Positions 43,561-51,692 of a stretch of DNA of 64,000 nt are shown one piece after another. The notes under the pieces were generated by a model. The model made no database searches and was not told the origin of the DNA. It was given only the letters and a program-made list of their open reading frames with translations. The DNA lies in the NCBI GenBank assembly GCA_024641005.1, contig JAHEDX010000007.1, positions 1-64,000 of the forward strand. The letters are read 5' to 3'. The position numbers and the translations under genes were made by a program. Within the stretch, counting starts at the first letter, position 1, and each line of letters opens with the position of its first letter. This DNA comes from Acidimicrobiaceae bacterium. GTDB taxonomy: Bacteria > Actinomycetota > Acidimicrobiia > Acidimicrobiales > Ilumatobacteraceae.

Positions 43561-44459
43561 GTCTCGCGGTCACACTGCTCGGCACCGGCAGCCCGATGCC
43601 CCATCCCGACCGCGCCGGACCGGCCACGCTGATCTCGGCAGGCTCCGGGCCCGACGCCGAGCACTATCTCGTCGACGCCGGCCGCGGCGTGTTGATGCGA
43701 CTGGCCGCTGCCGGGCTCGGCGCGGCGAATCTCACCGCGGTGCTGATCACCCATCTGCACAGCGATCACATCACCGATCTCAACGACGTGATCACGACCC
43801 GCTGGGTGATGACGCTGCCCCCCACGACCCCGACGCCGCTCACCATCGTCGGCCCGATCGGAACCCGCATGGTGGTCGAGCACATCCTCGCCTCGCTCGC
43901 ACCCGACATCGCCTACCGCATCGCCCACCACGAGGATCTCGAACAACCGCCTCTGGTCGACGTGATCGAGGTCGTCGAGGGTCCGATCGACCTGCCGGGC
44001 AAGGTGACGATCCGATCCGCCCCGACCGACCACAAACCCGTCGAACCCAGCGTCGGGTTCCGGTTCGACCACACCGATGAAGACGGCGCCGCCTCGGCGG
44101 TCGTGGCCGGAGACACCGTGCCGTGCGCCGGTCTCGACGACCTCTGCGCCGGTGCCGGTGCCCTGGTACACAGCGTGATCCGCAAAGACATCATCGCCAA
44201 GATCCCGTTGCAGCGGATGCAGGACACCCTCGACTACCACTCCTCGCCGGAAGAAGCTGCCGACACAGCCCAGCGGGCCGGCATCGGCACGCTGATCCTC
44301 ACCCACTACGTTCCGCCGATCCCCACCGGCACCGTCGGCGACGACTGGCGTGCTCTGGCCGCCGGCCATTTCACCGGAACGATCGAGCTCGGCGACGACC
44401 TTCATCGCATCGACCTTCCCGGCGTCGACGCCGGACTCACCCTCGACGCAGGAGACTGA
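43557..44459 (+). CDS. Metallo-beta-lactamase-fold hydrolase (RNase Z/arylsulfatase-like)
   Basis: A 300-residue MBL-fold protein with the zinc motif '[13 protein letters not shown]' (HxHxDH, about 66-71), an aspartate in 'VVAGDTVPC' and a late histidine in 'LILTHYVPP'. '[22 protein letters not shown]' at the N-terminus is the RNase Z/AtsA-like (COG1234) opening. Some alkyl- and arylsulfatases belong to this fold, which fits its place between two FGly sulfatases. The ATGA overlap with the sulfatase gene shows coupling. A tRNA-processing role is unlikely in this context. Confidence 0.83.
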   Translation: MSLAVTLLGTGSPMPHPDRAGPATLISAGSGPDAEHYLVDAGRGVLMRLAAAGLGAANLTAVLITHLHSDHITDLNDVITTRWVMTLPPTTPTPLTIVGPIGTRMVVEHILASLAPDIAYRIAHHEDLEQPPLVDVIEVVEGPIDLPGKVTIRSAPTDHKPVEPSVGFRFDHTDEDGAASAVVAGDTVPCAGLDDLCAGAGALVHSVIRKDIIAKIPLQRMQDTLDYHSSPEEAADTAQRAGIGTLILTHYVPPIPTGTVGDDWRALAAGHFTGTIELGDDLHRIDLPGVDAGLTLDAGD

Positions 44460-44462
44460 CCC

Positions 44463-45365
44463 ATGCACACCCTCGGCACATCAGACGCCGCCGACTGGCT
44501 CGATATCGCCCGCCGCTGCGGATTCGAGTCGCACCGTCTCGTGGGCTGGATCTACTGGGACCCCACCGCCATCGCCAACTATGCCGCGCTCGGCGTACCC
44601 GACGGAACCGGCTACTACATCGCCACGCGCGCCGCACCGCTCGCCGCCGGCGGCGACGCAGCAGTGATCGCGGCGTTCGGTTCGATCCATGCCGACTTCA
44701 TCCGCTTCTCGCTCGGTCTGTGCAGGACGCACACGACGTTCGAAGCAGCGGCCGCGGCACGCGATGCTGCCGTGGTGACGGGGCTGCACTCCTTCGTTCC
44801 GGAGGTCACCGAAGGCTTGGCCGACCTCGGCGAGGCGTTGTGGGCCGTCGCGGACGCGTTGTCGCCCGCCGGTCGCGTACTGTTCGCGACCCATCGCGAC
44901 TGGCCGCGCCCGGACGACCCGCTGCTGTCCGCCTGGCTGGCCGTCAACTGCATCCGCGAGTGGCGCGGCGACACCCATTGGGCGATCCAGATCGCCGAGG
45001 GTTTGTCGATGACCGCTGCGGGAGTACTCGACGGCGCGTGGCGCCACTATGCCGACGACTGGTTGCCCCGCAGTCGTGGCGCCGACGATGCTGCTCTCGA
45101 CGCCGCGATCGACGAGCTCACCGAACGCGGCCTGGCGACCGACGGCGCCGTGAACGCTGCAGGTATCGCCTATCGGCAGTCACTCGAGGATCGTCTCGAC
45201 ACGTTCGCGGCAGAACCATGGCGTCGACTCGGCTCTGATCTGTGCACGCGCTTGCTGCAGCTGCTCGAGCCCGCCACCGAGGCGCTGCTCACGCGTGTCG
45301 ACGTCACGGCCGGCCCCAAATGGATGCCCGCGGGTCGGCGGCGCACCACTGGTGGCACGACGTGA
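44463..45365 (+). CDS. SCO6745-family protein
   Basis: A 300-residue helical protein of the actinobacterial SCO6745 family. Recognisable parts are 'CGFESHRLVGWIYWDPTAIANYAALGVP' near the N-terminus, 'GYYIATRAAPLAAGG', and repeated Ala-rich helices with 'LWAVADALSPAGRVLFATHRDWPRPD' in the middle. The function is unknown. It has no obvious DNA-binding or catalytic motif. It lies 3 bp after the MBL gene and its stop overlaps the SRPBCC start, so it is part of the sulfatase operon. Confidence 0.78.
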   Translation: MHTLGTSDAADWLDIARRCGFESHRLVGWIYWDPTAIANYAALGVPDGTGYYIATRAAPLAAGGDAAVIAAFGSIHADFIRFSLGLCRTHTTFEAAAAARDAAVVTGLHSFVPEVTEGLADLGEALWAVADALSPAGRVLFATHRDWPRPDDPLLSAWLAVNCIREWRGDTHWAIQIAEGLSMTAAGVLDGAWRHYADDWLPRSRGADDAALDAAIDELTERGLATDGAVNAAGIAYRQSLEDRLDTFAAEPWRRLGSDLCTRLLQLLEPATEALLTRVDVTAGPKWMPAGRRRTTGGTT

Positions 45366-45814
45366 GTGCGACGAGCACACGGCGCGAGCTTGCCGCCGAG
45401 CCCTCATTGGTCTGGGCGGTGCTTGCCGGGTTCGATCGCATCGCCGACTGGGCGCCCAATGTCGACCATTCGTGCTCGCTCTCGTCGCAATCAGATGGGG
45501 TCGGTGCCATCCGCCGTGTGCAGGTGGGTCGGATGGCGTTGGTCGAGACGGTCACGGCTTGGGAGCCGGGTGCCCAGCTGGCGTACCGGGTCGACGGTCT
45601 GCCCGCCCGGCTCGGCACGATCTCGAACGCGTGGCACCTCGCGCCGTCCGCTGGTGGCGGGTCGACGGTCATCGTCACCTCAACTGTCGACACCGGACCA
45701 CGCCCGCCCCAACAGGCGATCGGGCGCCTGATCGCCCGCAAGCTCGCCTCGTCCTCCGAGGTGATGCTCGACGGACTCGCCGATCACCTCGACCGCGCGG
45801 TGGCACCGTCATGA
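45362..45814 (+). CDS. SRPBCC (polyketide cyclase/START-like) protein
   Basis: A 150-residue SRPBCC-fold protein with the N-terminal 'AEPSLVWAVLAGFDRIADWAPNVDHS' helix-strand unit and a C-terminal long helix ('QQAIGRLIARKLASSSEVMLDGLADHL'). The fold has a deep hydrophobic cavity for lipids, polyketides or aromatic compounds. The GTG start overlaps the preceding stop (GTGA) and its stop overlaps the next ATG. It could bind the hydrophobic part of the substrate processed by the sulfatases. Confidence 0.82.
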   Translation: MSATSTRRELAAEPSLVWAVLAGFDRIADWAPNVDHSCSLSSQSDGVGAIRRVQVGRMALVETVTAWEPGAQLAYRVDGLPARLGTISNAWHLAPSAGGGSTVIVTSTVDTGPRPPQQAIGRLIARKLASSSEVMLDGLADHLDRAVAPS

Positions 45815-48474
45815 CAGCATCTGCTGCCGACGTCTCGGGCATCGACCGCCCCGACATCGTCGTGATCCTCACCGACCAAGAGCGAGCGATCCCGCCGTAC
45901 GAGAACGACGAACTGGCGAGATGGCGTCACGACACGTTGACGGGTCGCCGCTGGTTCGACGAGCACGGCGTCAGCTTCGGCCACCACTACACGGGATCGC
46001 TCGCTTGCGTACCCAGCCGACCGACGCTGCTGACCGGCCAGTTCCCCGATGTGCATGGTGTCACACAGACGAACGGGCTCGGCAAGGCCGCAGACGACTC
46101 GCGCATGCGATGGCTGCGCGAGGGCGAGGTGCCCACGATCGGGCACTGGTTCCGCCTCGGCGGCTACGACACGCACTACGACGGCAAATGGCACGTCTCG
46201 CACGCCGATCTGATCGATCCCGTGACCGGGATGCCGCTGGCAACCAACGACGACGACGGCGTCGTCGACCCGGCCGCCGTGCAGGCCTATCTCGACGCCG
46301 ACCCACTGGACGCGTTCGGTTTCTCCGGCTGGGTCGGGCCCGAACCTCATGGGGCGGGCTTGGCGAATGCAGGCGTGCGCCGTGACCATCTGATCGCCGC
46401 TCGCGTGGTGGCATGGCTCGAGGACCGCTACTCACGACGACGCGCCCGCGACACGGCGGCGGCGCGGCCGTTCCTGCTGGTCGCCAGCTTCGTCAACCCC
46501 CATGACATCGTGTTGTTCCCCGCCTGGGCCCGTCGCGGGAACCCGATCGATCCGTCACCGATCGATCCGCCGCACGTGCCGCCCGCCTCCACGGCCGGCG
46601 AGGATCTCCGTACCAAACCTGCCGCTCAGATCGCGTACCGGGCCGCGTACGGCTCGGGCTACGGCCCGGCCCGGATGGTCGATCGGCTCTACGAGAAGAA
46701 CGGGCAGGCGTACCGGGACCTGTACTACCGATTGCACGCGGAGGTCGACGGTCCCCTCGATCGTGTGCGCCGGGCGGTCACCGAGAACGGCTCGACGAAC
46801 GCCGTGCTGGTCCGCTCGTCCGACCACGGCGATCTGCTCGGCGCCCACGGTGGTCTGCACCAGAAATGGTTCAACCTGTACGACGAGGCTGCTCGCGTGC
46901 CCTTCGTGATCGCACGAATCGGCGCCGTGGGTACGACGCCGACGGTCGTCTCCGACATGCCGACGTCGCACGTCGACCTGCTTCCCACACTGCTGGCGGC
47001 GGCCGGCATCGACCGAGAGGCCGTCGCCGGCGAGTTGCGCACTTCGTTCAGCGAATGCCATCCGCTGCCGGGTCGCAACCTGTTGCCGATCGTCGACGAT
47101 CAGTCGAGCGGCGATCTCGATCGCGCCGTCTACATGATCACCAGGGACAACATGCTCGAGGGCGACACCGCAGCATCGGGGTTGGCACAACGGCTCGGCC
47201 GTGCCGAGCATCCACCGGCTCCGCTTCGGATCCAGGTGCCGGCCCATGTCGGCGCCAACTTCGAGGCGATCGTGGCCCGTGTCGCTGCCGATCGTGGTGG
47301 TCACGACCATCTGTGGAAACTGGTTCGTACGTTCGACGACCCGATGACGTGGACCGAACCGGGGGTGAGACACCTGGCTGCTGACGGTCGGGGCGGACCC
47401 GTCTACCGGACCGAATCACTCCCGGACCAGTGGGAGCTGTACGACCTCACGGTCGACCCGGCCGAGGCCTGCAATCTGGCACACGAGCTCGGTGCCCCCG
47501 TCGTGTTCGATCACCTGTGCGGTCGCCTCGCCGACGAGCGCCGTGACTCCGTCCCCCGACGCAACCAACCATGGCCCTATGCGCCACTGGTCAGAAAGGC
47601 CCGCATGAAGAAGCCGCCGCCCCCTGCCCGCCTCGCCCGCAATCTGCTGCAGCGCGTCGGTATGCACCCCGACGACACCGAGCCGGTCCGGATCGGTGTC
47701 GATCTCTCCGGCCGTCGCGCGCTGGTGGTCGCCACCAACCACGGCACCCTCGACATCGGCAAGGCGACCGGTGTGTTCGCCAGCGAGATGACCGTGCCGT
47801 ACTACGCCTTCCTCGACGCCGGGATGTCCGTCGACGTCGCCAGCCCGAAGGGTGGCGTGATCCCGGTCGATCCCCAGTCGCTCAAGGCGGTGTTGCGCAC
47901 CCGGGACGACGATCGGTTCCTCGCCGACGACGAGTTCCGCGCGAAGGTCACCGATTCGTTGTCGATCGGCGACCTCGACATGAACGATTACGACATCGTG
48001 TTCCTCGCCGGCGGGTGGGGGGCAGCTTTTGATTTCGGCCTCTCCGAGGCGCTGGCCGCCAAGGTCACCGAAGCCAACGCGGCGGGCAAGGTGCTGGGTG
48101 GTGTGTGCCACGGTCCCCTCGGGTTGTGCAACGCCAAGGCGGCCGATGGCCGACCACTGGTCGAGGGCCGGCGGGTCACGGGCGTCTCCGACAAGCAGGT
48201 GCGCGAGCTGGGCATCGGGTCCACGCCCCAGCATCCCGAGACCGAACTTCGACGTATGGGCGCCGAGTACGAATCGGTCACGAAGTTCAGGGACCCGTTC
48301 GCGAACCACTGGGTCGTCGACGGCAACCTCGTCACTGGGCAGAACCAGAACGCCGGCCCGATGGTGGCGCGCGAGATGCTGCAACTCGTCGCGGCATCAC
48401 TCAGCGAGACCGATCGGCAACCACCCGACGAGGAGGCACCGAGCCGGCAATCAGGGGAGTACACCAATGGCTGA
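45811..48474 (+). CDS. Sulfatase fused to a DJ-1/PfpI domain
   Basis: An 887-residue two-part protein. Residues about 10-590 form a type I sulfatase: metal-site start 'DIVVILTDQERAIPPYE', formylglycine motif C-V-P-S-R in 'GSLACVPSRPTLLTGQ' (about residue 68), 'YDGKWHVSH' and 'RSSDHGDLLGAHGG'. A basic hinge ('KARMKKPPPPARLARNL') leads to residues about 635-865, a DJ-1/PfpI domain. That domain has the nucleophile-elbow cysteine in 'LGGVCHGPLGLC' and 'DYDIVFLAGGWGAAFDF', resembling Hsp31/YajL-type glyoxalase or deglycase proteins. The true start is the ATG at 45811, which overlaps the preceding stop. I know of no common sulfatase-DJ-1 fusion. Confidence 0.85.
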   Translation: MTASAADVSGIDRPDIVVILTDQERAIPPYENDELARWRHDTLTGRRWFDEHGVSFGHHYTGSLACVPSRPTLLTGQFPDVHGVTQTNGLGKAADDSRMRWLREGEVPTIGHWFRLGGYDTHYDGKWHVSHADLIDPVTGMPLATNDDDGVVDPAAVQAYLDADPLDAFGFSGWVGPEPHGAGLANAGVRRDHLIAARVVAWLEDRYSRRRARDTAAARPFLLVASFVNPHDIVLFPAWARRGNPIDPSPIDPPHVPPASTAGEDLRTKPAAQIAYRAAYGSGYGPARMVDRLYEKNGQAYRDLYYRLHAEVDGPLDRVRRAVTENGSTNAVLVRSSDHGDLLGAHGGLHQKWFNLYDEAARVPFVIARIGAVGTTPTVVSDMPTSHVDLLPTLLAAAGIDREAVAGELRTSFSECHPLPGRNLLPIVDDQSSGDLDRAVYMITRDNMLEGDTAASGLAQRLGRAEHPPAPLRIQVPAHVGANFEAIVARVAADRGGHDHLWKLVRTFDDPMTWTEPGVRHLAADGRGGPVYRTESLPDQWELYDLTVDPAEACNLAHELGAPVVFDHLCGRLADERRDSVPRRNQPWPYAPLVRKARMKKPPPPARLARNLLQRVGMHPDDTEPVRIGVDLSGRRALVVATNHGTLDIGKATGVFASEMTVPYYAFLDAGMSVDVASPKGGVIPVDPQSLKAVLRTRDDDRFLADDEFRAKVTDSLSIGDLDMNDYDIVFLAGGWGAAFDFGLSEALAAKVTEANAAGKVLGGVCHGPLGLCNAKAADGRPLVEGRRVTGVSDKQVRELGIGSTPQHPETELRRMGAEYESVTKFRDPFANHWVVDGNLVTGQNQNAGPMVAREMLQLVAASLSETDRQPPDEEAPSRQSGEYTNG

Positions 48475-49282
48475 CGCACCGCGTTATGGAGAGATCGACC
48501 GCGCCTATGGCATGAGGCTGGCGACGACACCACCCGACGAGGACGGTCCGATCTGGATGGTCAACTTGATGAAGTACCGCGACAGGGCTGACTACGCGGA
48601 TGGTCGAGAGAGCTCGATCAGTGGCCGGGAGGCCGACGACATCTACGCGCCGGTCGACGTGCTCGCGAAGATCGGTGCCGAGGTCGTGTTCGTCGCCGAC
48701 GTCGATCAGCAGTTGCTCGGCGACGCTCCCGTCTGGGACCGGGTGGCGATCGTGAAGTACGCCACCCGGCGTTCGTTCATCGAGATGCAGAGCCGCCCCG
48801 ATTTCCAGGACAAGCACGCCCACAAGGAAGCCGGCATGCAGGCCACCATCGTCAGTGGATGTCTGCCGATTCCTCCCCCGCAGGGCGAGCCTGTCGACTG
48901 GGCCGACGTAGCGCACCCGCCCACGGTCGAAGATGGCCCCGTCGTGGTGATCCACGTGCTGAAGTTCGACGAGGCCTCGTCGAACGGCGTGACACCCGAC
49001 GAGATGGAGGCCTACCAGAACGCTGCGGCCGCAGTCGCCGTGCCACATGGCGTTCGGATCAACGGCTGGTTCTCCGTCGATGGAACGATCCTCGGCGACG
49101 GGCGATCGTGGGACCAGATCCGGTTCAACGAGTTCCCCAGCAAGGCAGCGTTCATGGCCGTGGTCACCGACCCGGCACGACTCGAAGCCCAGAAGGGCCA
49201 CCGGGAAGTGGCGATCGCCGACACCTACACGATGATCCTGCGGGCATCGATCAACCGAATCGCCGACTCGATATCGAGCTGA
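48467..49282 (+). CDS. Tandem DUF1330-like (dimeric alpha-beta barrel) protein
   Basis: A 271-residue protein with two ferredoxin-like/ABM repeats. The first runs from 'PIWMVNLMKYRDRADYADGRE' to 'SFIEMQSRPDFQDKHAHKEAG', the second from 'PVVVIHVLKFDEASSNGV' to 'AFMAVVTDPARLEAQKGHREV'. Each half has the strand, helix and 'F..M...P.F...K.H...' pattern of DUF1330/EthD proteins, so a pseudo-dimer forms within one chain. The ATG has GGGAG eight bases upstream and lies inside the end of the sulfatase-DJ-1 gene. It is the last gene of the operon. Confidence 0.78.
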   Translation: MADAPRYGEIDRAYGMRLATTPPDEDGPIWMVNLMKYRDRADYADGRESSISGREADDIYAPVDVLAKIGAEVVFVADVDQQLLGDAPVWDRVAIVKYATRRSFIEMQSRPDFQDKHAHKEAGMQATIVSGCLPIPPPQGEPVDWADVAHPPTVEDGPVVVIHVLKFDEASSNGVTPDEMEAYQNAAAAVAVPHGVRINGWFSVDGTILGDGRSWDQIRFNEFPSKAAFMAVVTDPARLEAQKGHREVAIADTYTMILRASINRIADSISS

Positions 49283-49325
49283 GCGCAGCGCACCCGACAT
49301 CGAGGGCGGGCCGCTCGCAAGTCGG

Positions 49326-50144
49326 TCAGTCGGCGAGCGTGCCGGCGTAGACCTGCCACGCCAGAGCGCTCTTGGCGACGAGGCTGAGCACGATGTACAC
49401 CTTCTCGCCATAGAGGTAGTCGGCGAACCTGCCGCGGCGCCGGTACTGCAGCCACTGGTTGAGGCCGAAACAGTTGAACAGCACGAACAGCGACACGAAG
49501 ATGCCGTAGACGAACCCGGGCACGCCGTCGCCCTCGCGCTGGGCAGTGATCAGCGCGAGGGTGATCGTGATCCACGGCACGATGCCCGCCAGGCAACCGA
49601 ACACGAATGGCCACCAGTTGACGTGTGCACCTTGTCGGTTGACCTGCTCCATCATCAGGCCGAACAGGATCATGGTGGCGTTGACGGCGAACAGGCCGAT
49701 CAGGGCATAGATGTTCGTGATGCCGGGCAGCATCGCGATCAACACGATCATCAACGATGCGCTGATCGAGAACTCGATCCAGCGGGCGTAGTTGATTCCT
49801 CGCCTCAGGTTGGCCTCGTACCAGCCGACGATGCGCGGTGTCGCCATGAGGAGGTGATCGGCGGCCGCCAGGAACAGGAACAGTGCGATCACGGCCGAGA
49901 AGCGCAGGTCGAAGAACACCTTGTCGATCGTGAGCGGGGTGCCAGGGGGACCATCTTGCACCTGCGCCTGAACCGGGATCGAGAATCCGTTGCTGAGCAT
50001 CAGGACCAGGACTGCCTGCACCAGATGGGTGACGCCGACGCCGATGTTCCAGCGGCGCAGTGACCTGAGCCGTTCGTCTTGGGAAGTGATCTCGGCACGC
50101 TCGTCGGACGAGGTAGGCCGGTCGGGGGCGATGACATCTTTCAT
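49326..50144 (-). CDS. Heliorhodopsin
   Basis: A 272-residue seven-helix retinal protein of the heliorhodopsin family. Key residues match the characterised actinobacterial heliorhodopsin 48C12 with a constant offset of 17: Schiff-base lysine Lys258 ('LSLVAKSALAWQV'), counterion Glu124 ('WIEFSISASLM'), Arg121, His40 and His97 near the chromophore, and Ser254. The C-terminal 'FGLNQWLQYRRRGRFADYLYGEKVYIVLS' is also diagnostic. Heliorhodopsins have an inverted topology, with the N-terminus inside, and generally do not pump ions; they appear to be light sensors or modulators. I start at ATG 50144, seven bases after GAGGA. It follows the dps-like gene by 88 bp and is co-oriented with the B12-type photoreceptor gene. 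No carotenoid or retinal biosynthesis gene is nearby. Confidence 0.96.
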   Translation of the reverse strand: MKDVIAPDRPTSSDERAEITSQDERLRSLRRWNIGVGVTHLVQAVLVLMLSNGFSIPVQAQVQDGPPGTPLTIDKVFFDLRFSAVIALFLFLAAADHLLMATPRIVGWYEANLRRGINYARWIEFSISASLMIVLIAMLPGITNIYALIGLFAVNATMILFGLMMEQVNRQGAHVNWWPFVFGCLAGIVPWITITLALITAQREGDGVPGFVYGIFVSLFVLFNCFGLNQWLQYRRRGRFADYLYGEKVYIVLSLVAKSALAWQVYAGTLAD

Positions 50145-50232
50145 GACGGATCCTCGAGTTCGGTGGGTGCGTTCGAACACCACGTGTTCGTTGCCGGCGC
50201 GGCGACGGTGCGCCGGGCTCGGTGTTGTCGCA

Positions 50233-50769
50233 TCAGTTCGGACGACCGACAGCGGTCGGGGTCGGCTGGCCCAGCATCGAGCGCAGCATCCAAGCGGTCT
50301 TCTCGTGGACCTGTAGACGTTGCGTCAGCAGGTCGGCCGTCGACTCGTCATGGGCGGCCCCGACGGTGCCGAAGATGGATCGGATCGTGCGAGTGATGGC
50401 TTCGTGGCCGCTCACGAGGTCGGCGATCATCTCCTCGGCATCGGGAACACCTTCGGCCTCGGCGATGACGGTCAGCTGGGCGAACTGGGCGTAACTACCG
50501 GGGGCGAAGACGCCGAGCGAGCGGATCCTCTCTGCCAGCAGGTCAGCTGCCGCCCACATCTCGTTGTATTGCGTCTCGAACATCAGGTGGAGCGTGTTGA
50601 ACATCGGACCGGTGACGTTCCAGTGATAGTTGTGCGTCTTGAGGTACAGGGTGTAGGTGTCGGCCAACACCCTGCTCACGCCGTCTGCGATGGCGAGGCG
50701 ATCGTGCTCGGCGATGCCGATGTCGATCGTGGGAACGTCGGCGGCGGGGAAGTCGATGATCGAACTCAT
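50233..50769 (-). CDS. dps: Dps-family DNA-protection ferritin
   Basis: A 178-residue Dps-like mini-ferritin. The ferroxidase site at the subunit interface is visible: His in '[11 protein letters not shown]', His in '[14 protein letters not shown]', and Asp and Glu in '[13 protein letters not shown]'. Such dodecamers oxidise Fe(II) with peroxide and shield DNA from oxidative and light damage. The N-terminal extension of about 20 residues is acidic rather than lysine-rich, so direct DNA binding is not obvious. An AGAGAGG ribosome binding site precedes the ATG, with a 13-bp tandem repeat just upstream. It lies between the photoreceptor regulator and the heliorhodopsin gene, all on one strand. 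Confidence 0.92.
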   Translation of the reverse strand: MSSIIDFPAADVPTIDIGIAEHDRLAIADGVSRVLADTYTLYLKTHNYHWNVTGPMFNTLHLMFETQYNEMWAAADLLAERIRSLGVFAPGSYAQFAQLTVIAEAEGVPDAEEMIADLVSGHEAITRTIRSIFGTVGAAHDESTADLLTQRLQVHEKTAWMLRSMLGQPTPTAVGRPN

Positions 50770-50779
50770 GATGAACCTC

Positions 50780-50805
50780 TCTGGTGCGGACCTCTGGTGC
50801 GGACC
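50780..50805. repeat. Perfect 13-bp tandem duplication in the dps leader
   Basis: TCTGGTGCGGACC occurs twice head-to-tail immediately upstream of the dps ribosome binding site. On the dps strand it reads GGTCCGCACCAGA twice. It may be a replication-slippage duplication or a repeated operator. Confidence 0.6.
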
Positions 50806-50877
50806 ATTTGTTCAACATCATTTAGCATCTATTATTCCGCTTCCCGACAGCAAGGCAACTGGCCCAGCGCTACTCGG

Positions 50878-51657
50878 TCAGCGCTCGCAGCTGCGGGCAA
50901 GCGCGACCAGCTCGGCCAGCGTGTGCCCGGCTCCACCGACGATCGTCGGGGTGCCGGCCGCCCGCAGCGCTACGGCCGTTCGTTCGGCGAGTGGCCCCAT
51001 TGCTGCGGTGGTGACGGTGAGGACGGCGAGCGACGCGGCGTTCTCGTCGCAGCACCGGATGATCTCCTCGGAGGGCAGGTCCGATCCCAGATGGTGCACG
51101 TGCCAGTTGTCGGCTCTGAGGGCGACGGCGGCCATCGTCGTGGGCAGCGTGTGGCGGTCGCCGGCGACGGCCACGACGACAGCGGTGCCTCGGCGTCGTC
51201 CGCGCGGGTTGATCGCCAGGTCGCCCAGTAGGCGTTCCACGATTCCTGCCGCGCGATGCTCGACCCGGATGGTGAGGTCTCCGGTTTCCCAACCCAGCCC
51301 GATTCGATGCAGCGGTGGCACGAGCACCTGCTGCATGAGATCGATCACGGGTGCGCCCTCGTCGGCCAGTCGACGGGCGATCTTCGCGGCGGCCGTCTCG
51401 TCACCTGCGACGAGGGCCTCGTACATGTTCTCGGCCGCGTGTTCGAGGCGTGACGACCGCGGTTTCGGGGGCGCCTTGGGCGCATGGCGTTCGCGGTCGA
51501 GCGCGACGATCTCCTCGTGGCTGACGAGATAGCGGCCACCGACCATCTCGGCGCCGAGCCGACCGCTGCGCACCCAGCGATACGCCGTCTGGTAATGCAC
51601 CCCCAACTCGCCGGCCGCCGTTTGGAGATCGAGCCTGGCGAGCGACGGTGCGTCCAT
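50878..51657 (-). CDS. CarH/LitR-type B12-dependent photoreceptor regulator
   Basis: A 259-residue regulator. Residues 8-55 form a MerR/excisionase-type helix-turn-helix ('LDLQTAAGELGVHYQTAYRWVRSGRLGAEMVGGRYLV'). Residues about 75-150 form the four-helix cobalamin-binding bundle. Residues about 157-255 form a Rossmann B12 domain. Photoreceptor residues align with Thermus CarH at exact spacing: Trp123, Glu133, His134 (W-X9-EH) and the lower axial His169 in 'GDRHTLP', 46 residues after the Trp as in CarH. The residue after the Trp is Glu124, whereas CarH has His132, which ligates cobalt after light exposure. A TATGGT box lies six bases before the ATG, so the mRNA is probably leaderless. It is divergent from a seven-gene operon across a repeat-bearing region. 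Confidence 0.9.
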   Translation of the reverse strand: MDAPSLARLDLQTAAGELGVHYQTAYRWVRSGRLGAEMVGGRYLVSHEEIVALDRERHAPKAPPKPRSSRLEHAAENMYEALVAGDETAAAKIARRLADEGAPVIDLMQQVLVPPLHRIGLGWETGDLTIRVEHRAAGIVERLLGDLAINPRGRRRGTAVVVAVAGDRHTLPTTMAAVALRADNWHVHHLGSDLPSEEIIRCCDENAASLAVLTVTTAAMGPLAERTAVALRAAGTPTIVGGAGHTLAELVALARSCER

Positions 51658-51663
51658 ATGCCG

Positions 51664-51669
51664 ACCATA
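51664..51669 (-). promoter_or_regulatory. Probable -10 box of the CarH/LitR-type gene
   Basis: TATGGT on the minus strand ends exactly six bases before the ATG at 51657. This is the same geometry as the other leaderless promoters in the window. The GTGTT-TG-AACAC dyad at 51681-51692 falls at its -35 region. Confidence 0.5.
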
Positions 51670-51680
51670 GACCCAACTCG

Positions 51681-51692
51681 GTGTTTGAACAC
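51681..51692. promoter_or_regulatory. GTGTT-TG-AACAC dyad at the -35 of the photoreceptor gene
   Basis: An inverted repeat with 5-bp arms adjoining the 10-bp direct repeats. It overlaps the -35 position of the putative leaderless promoter of the B12-type regulator, so it may serve autoregulation. Confidence 0.5.

Noticed and set aside
43557-44459. tRNA 3'-processing RNase Z
   Set aside because: The HxHxDH core is shared by many COG1234 proteins. The position inside a sulfatase operon makes a metabolic hydrolase more likely.
45295-45810. N-terminal extension of the sulfatase-DJ-1 frame
   Set aside because: It overlaps the SRPBCC gene completely in another frame, and the ATG at 45811 forms a standard ATGA junction.
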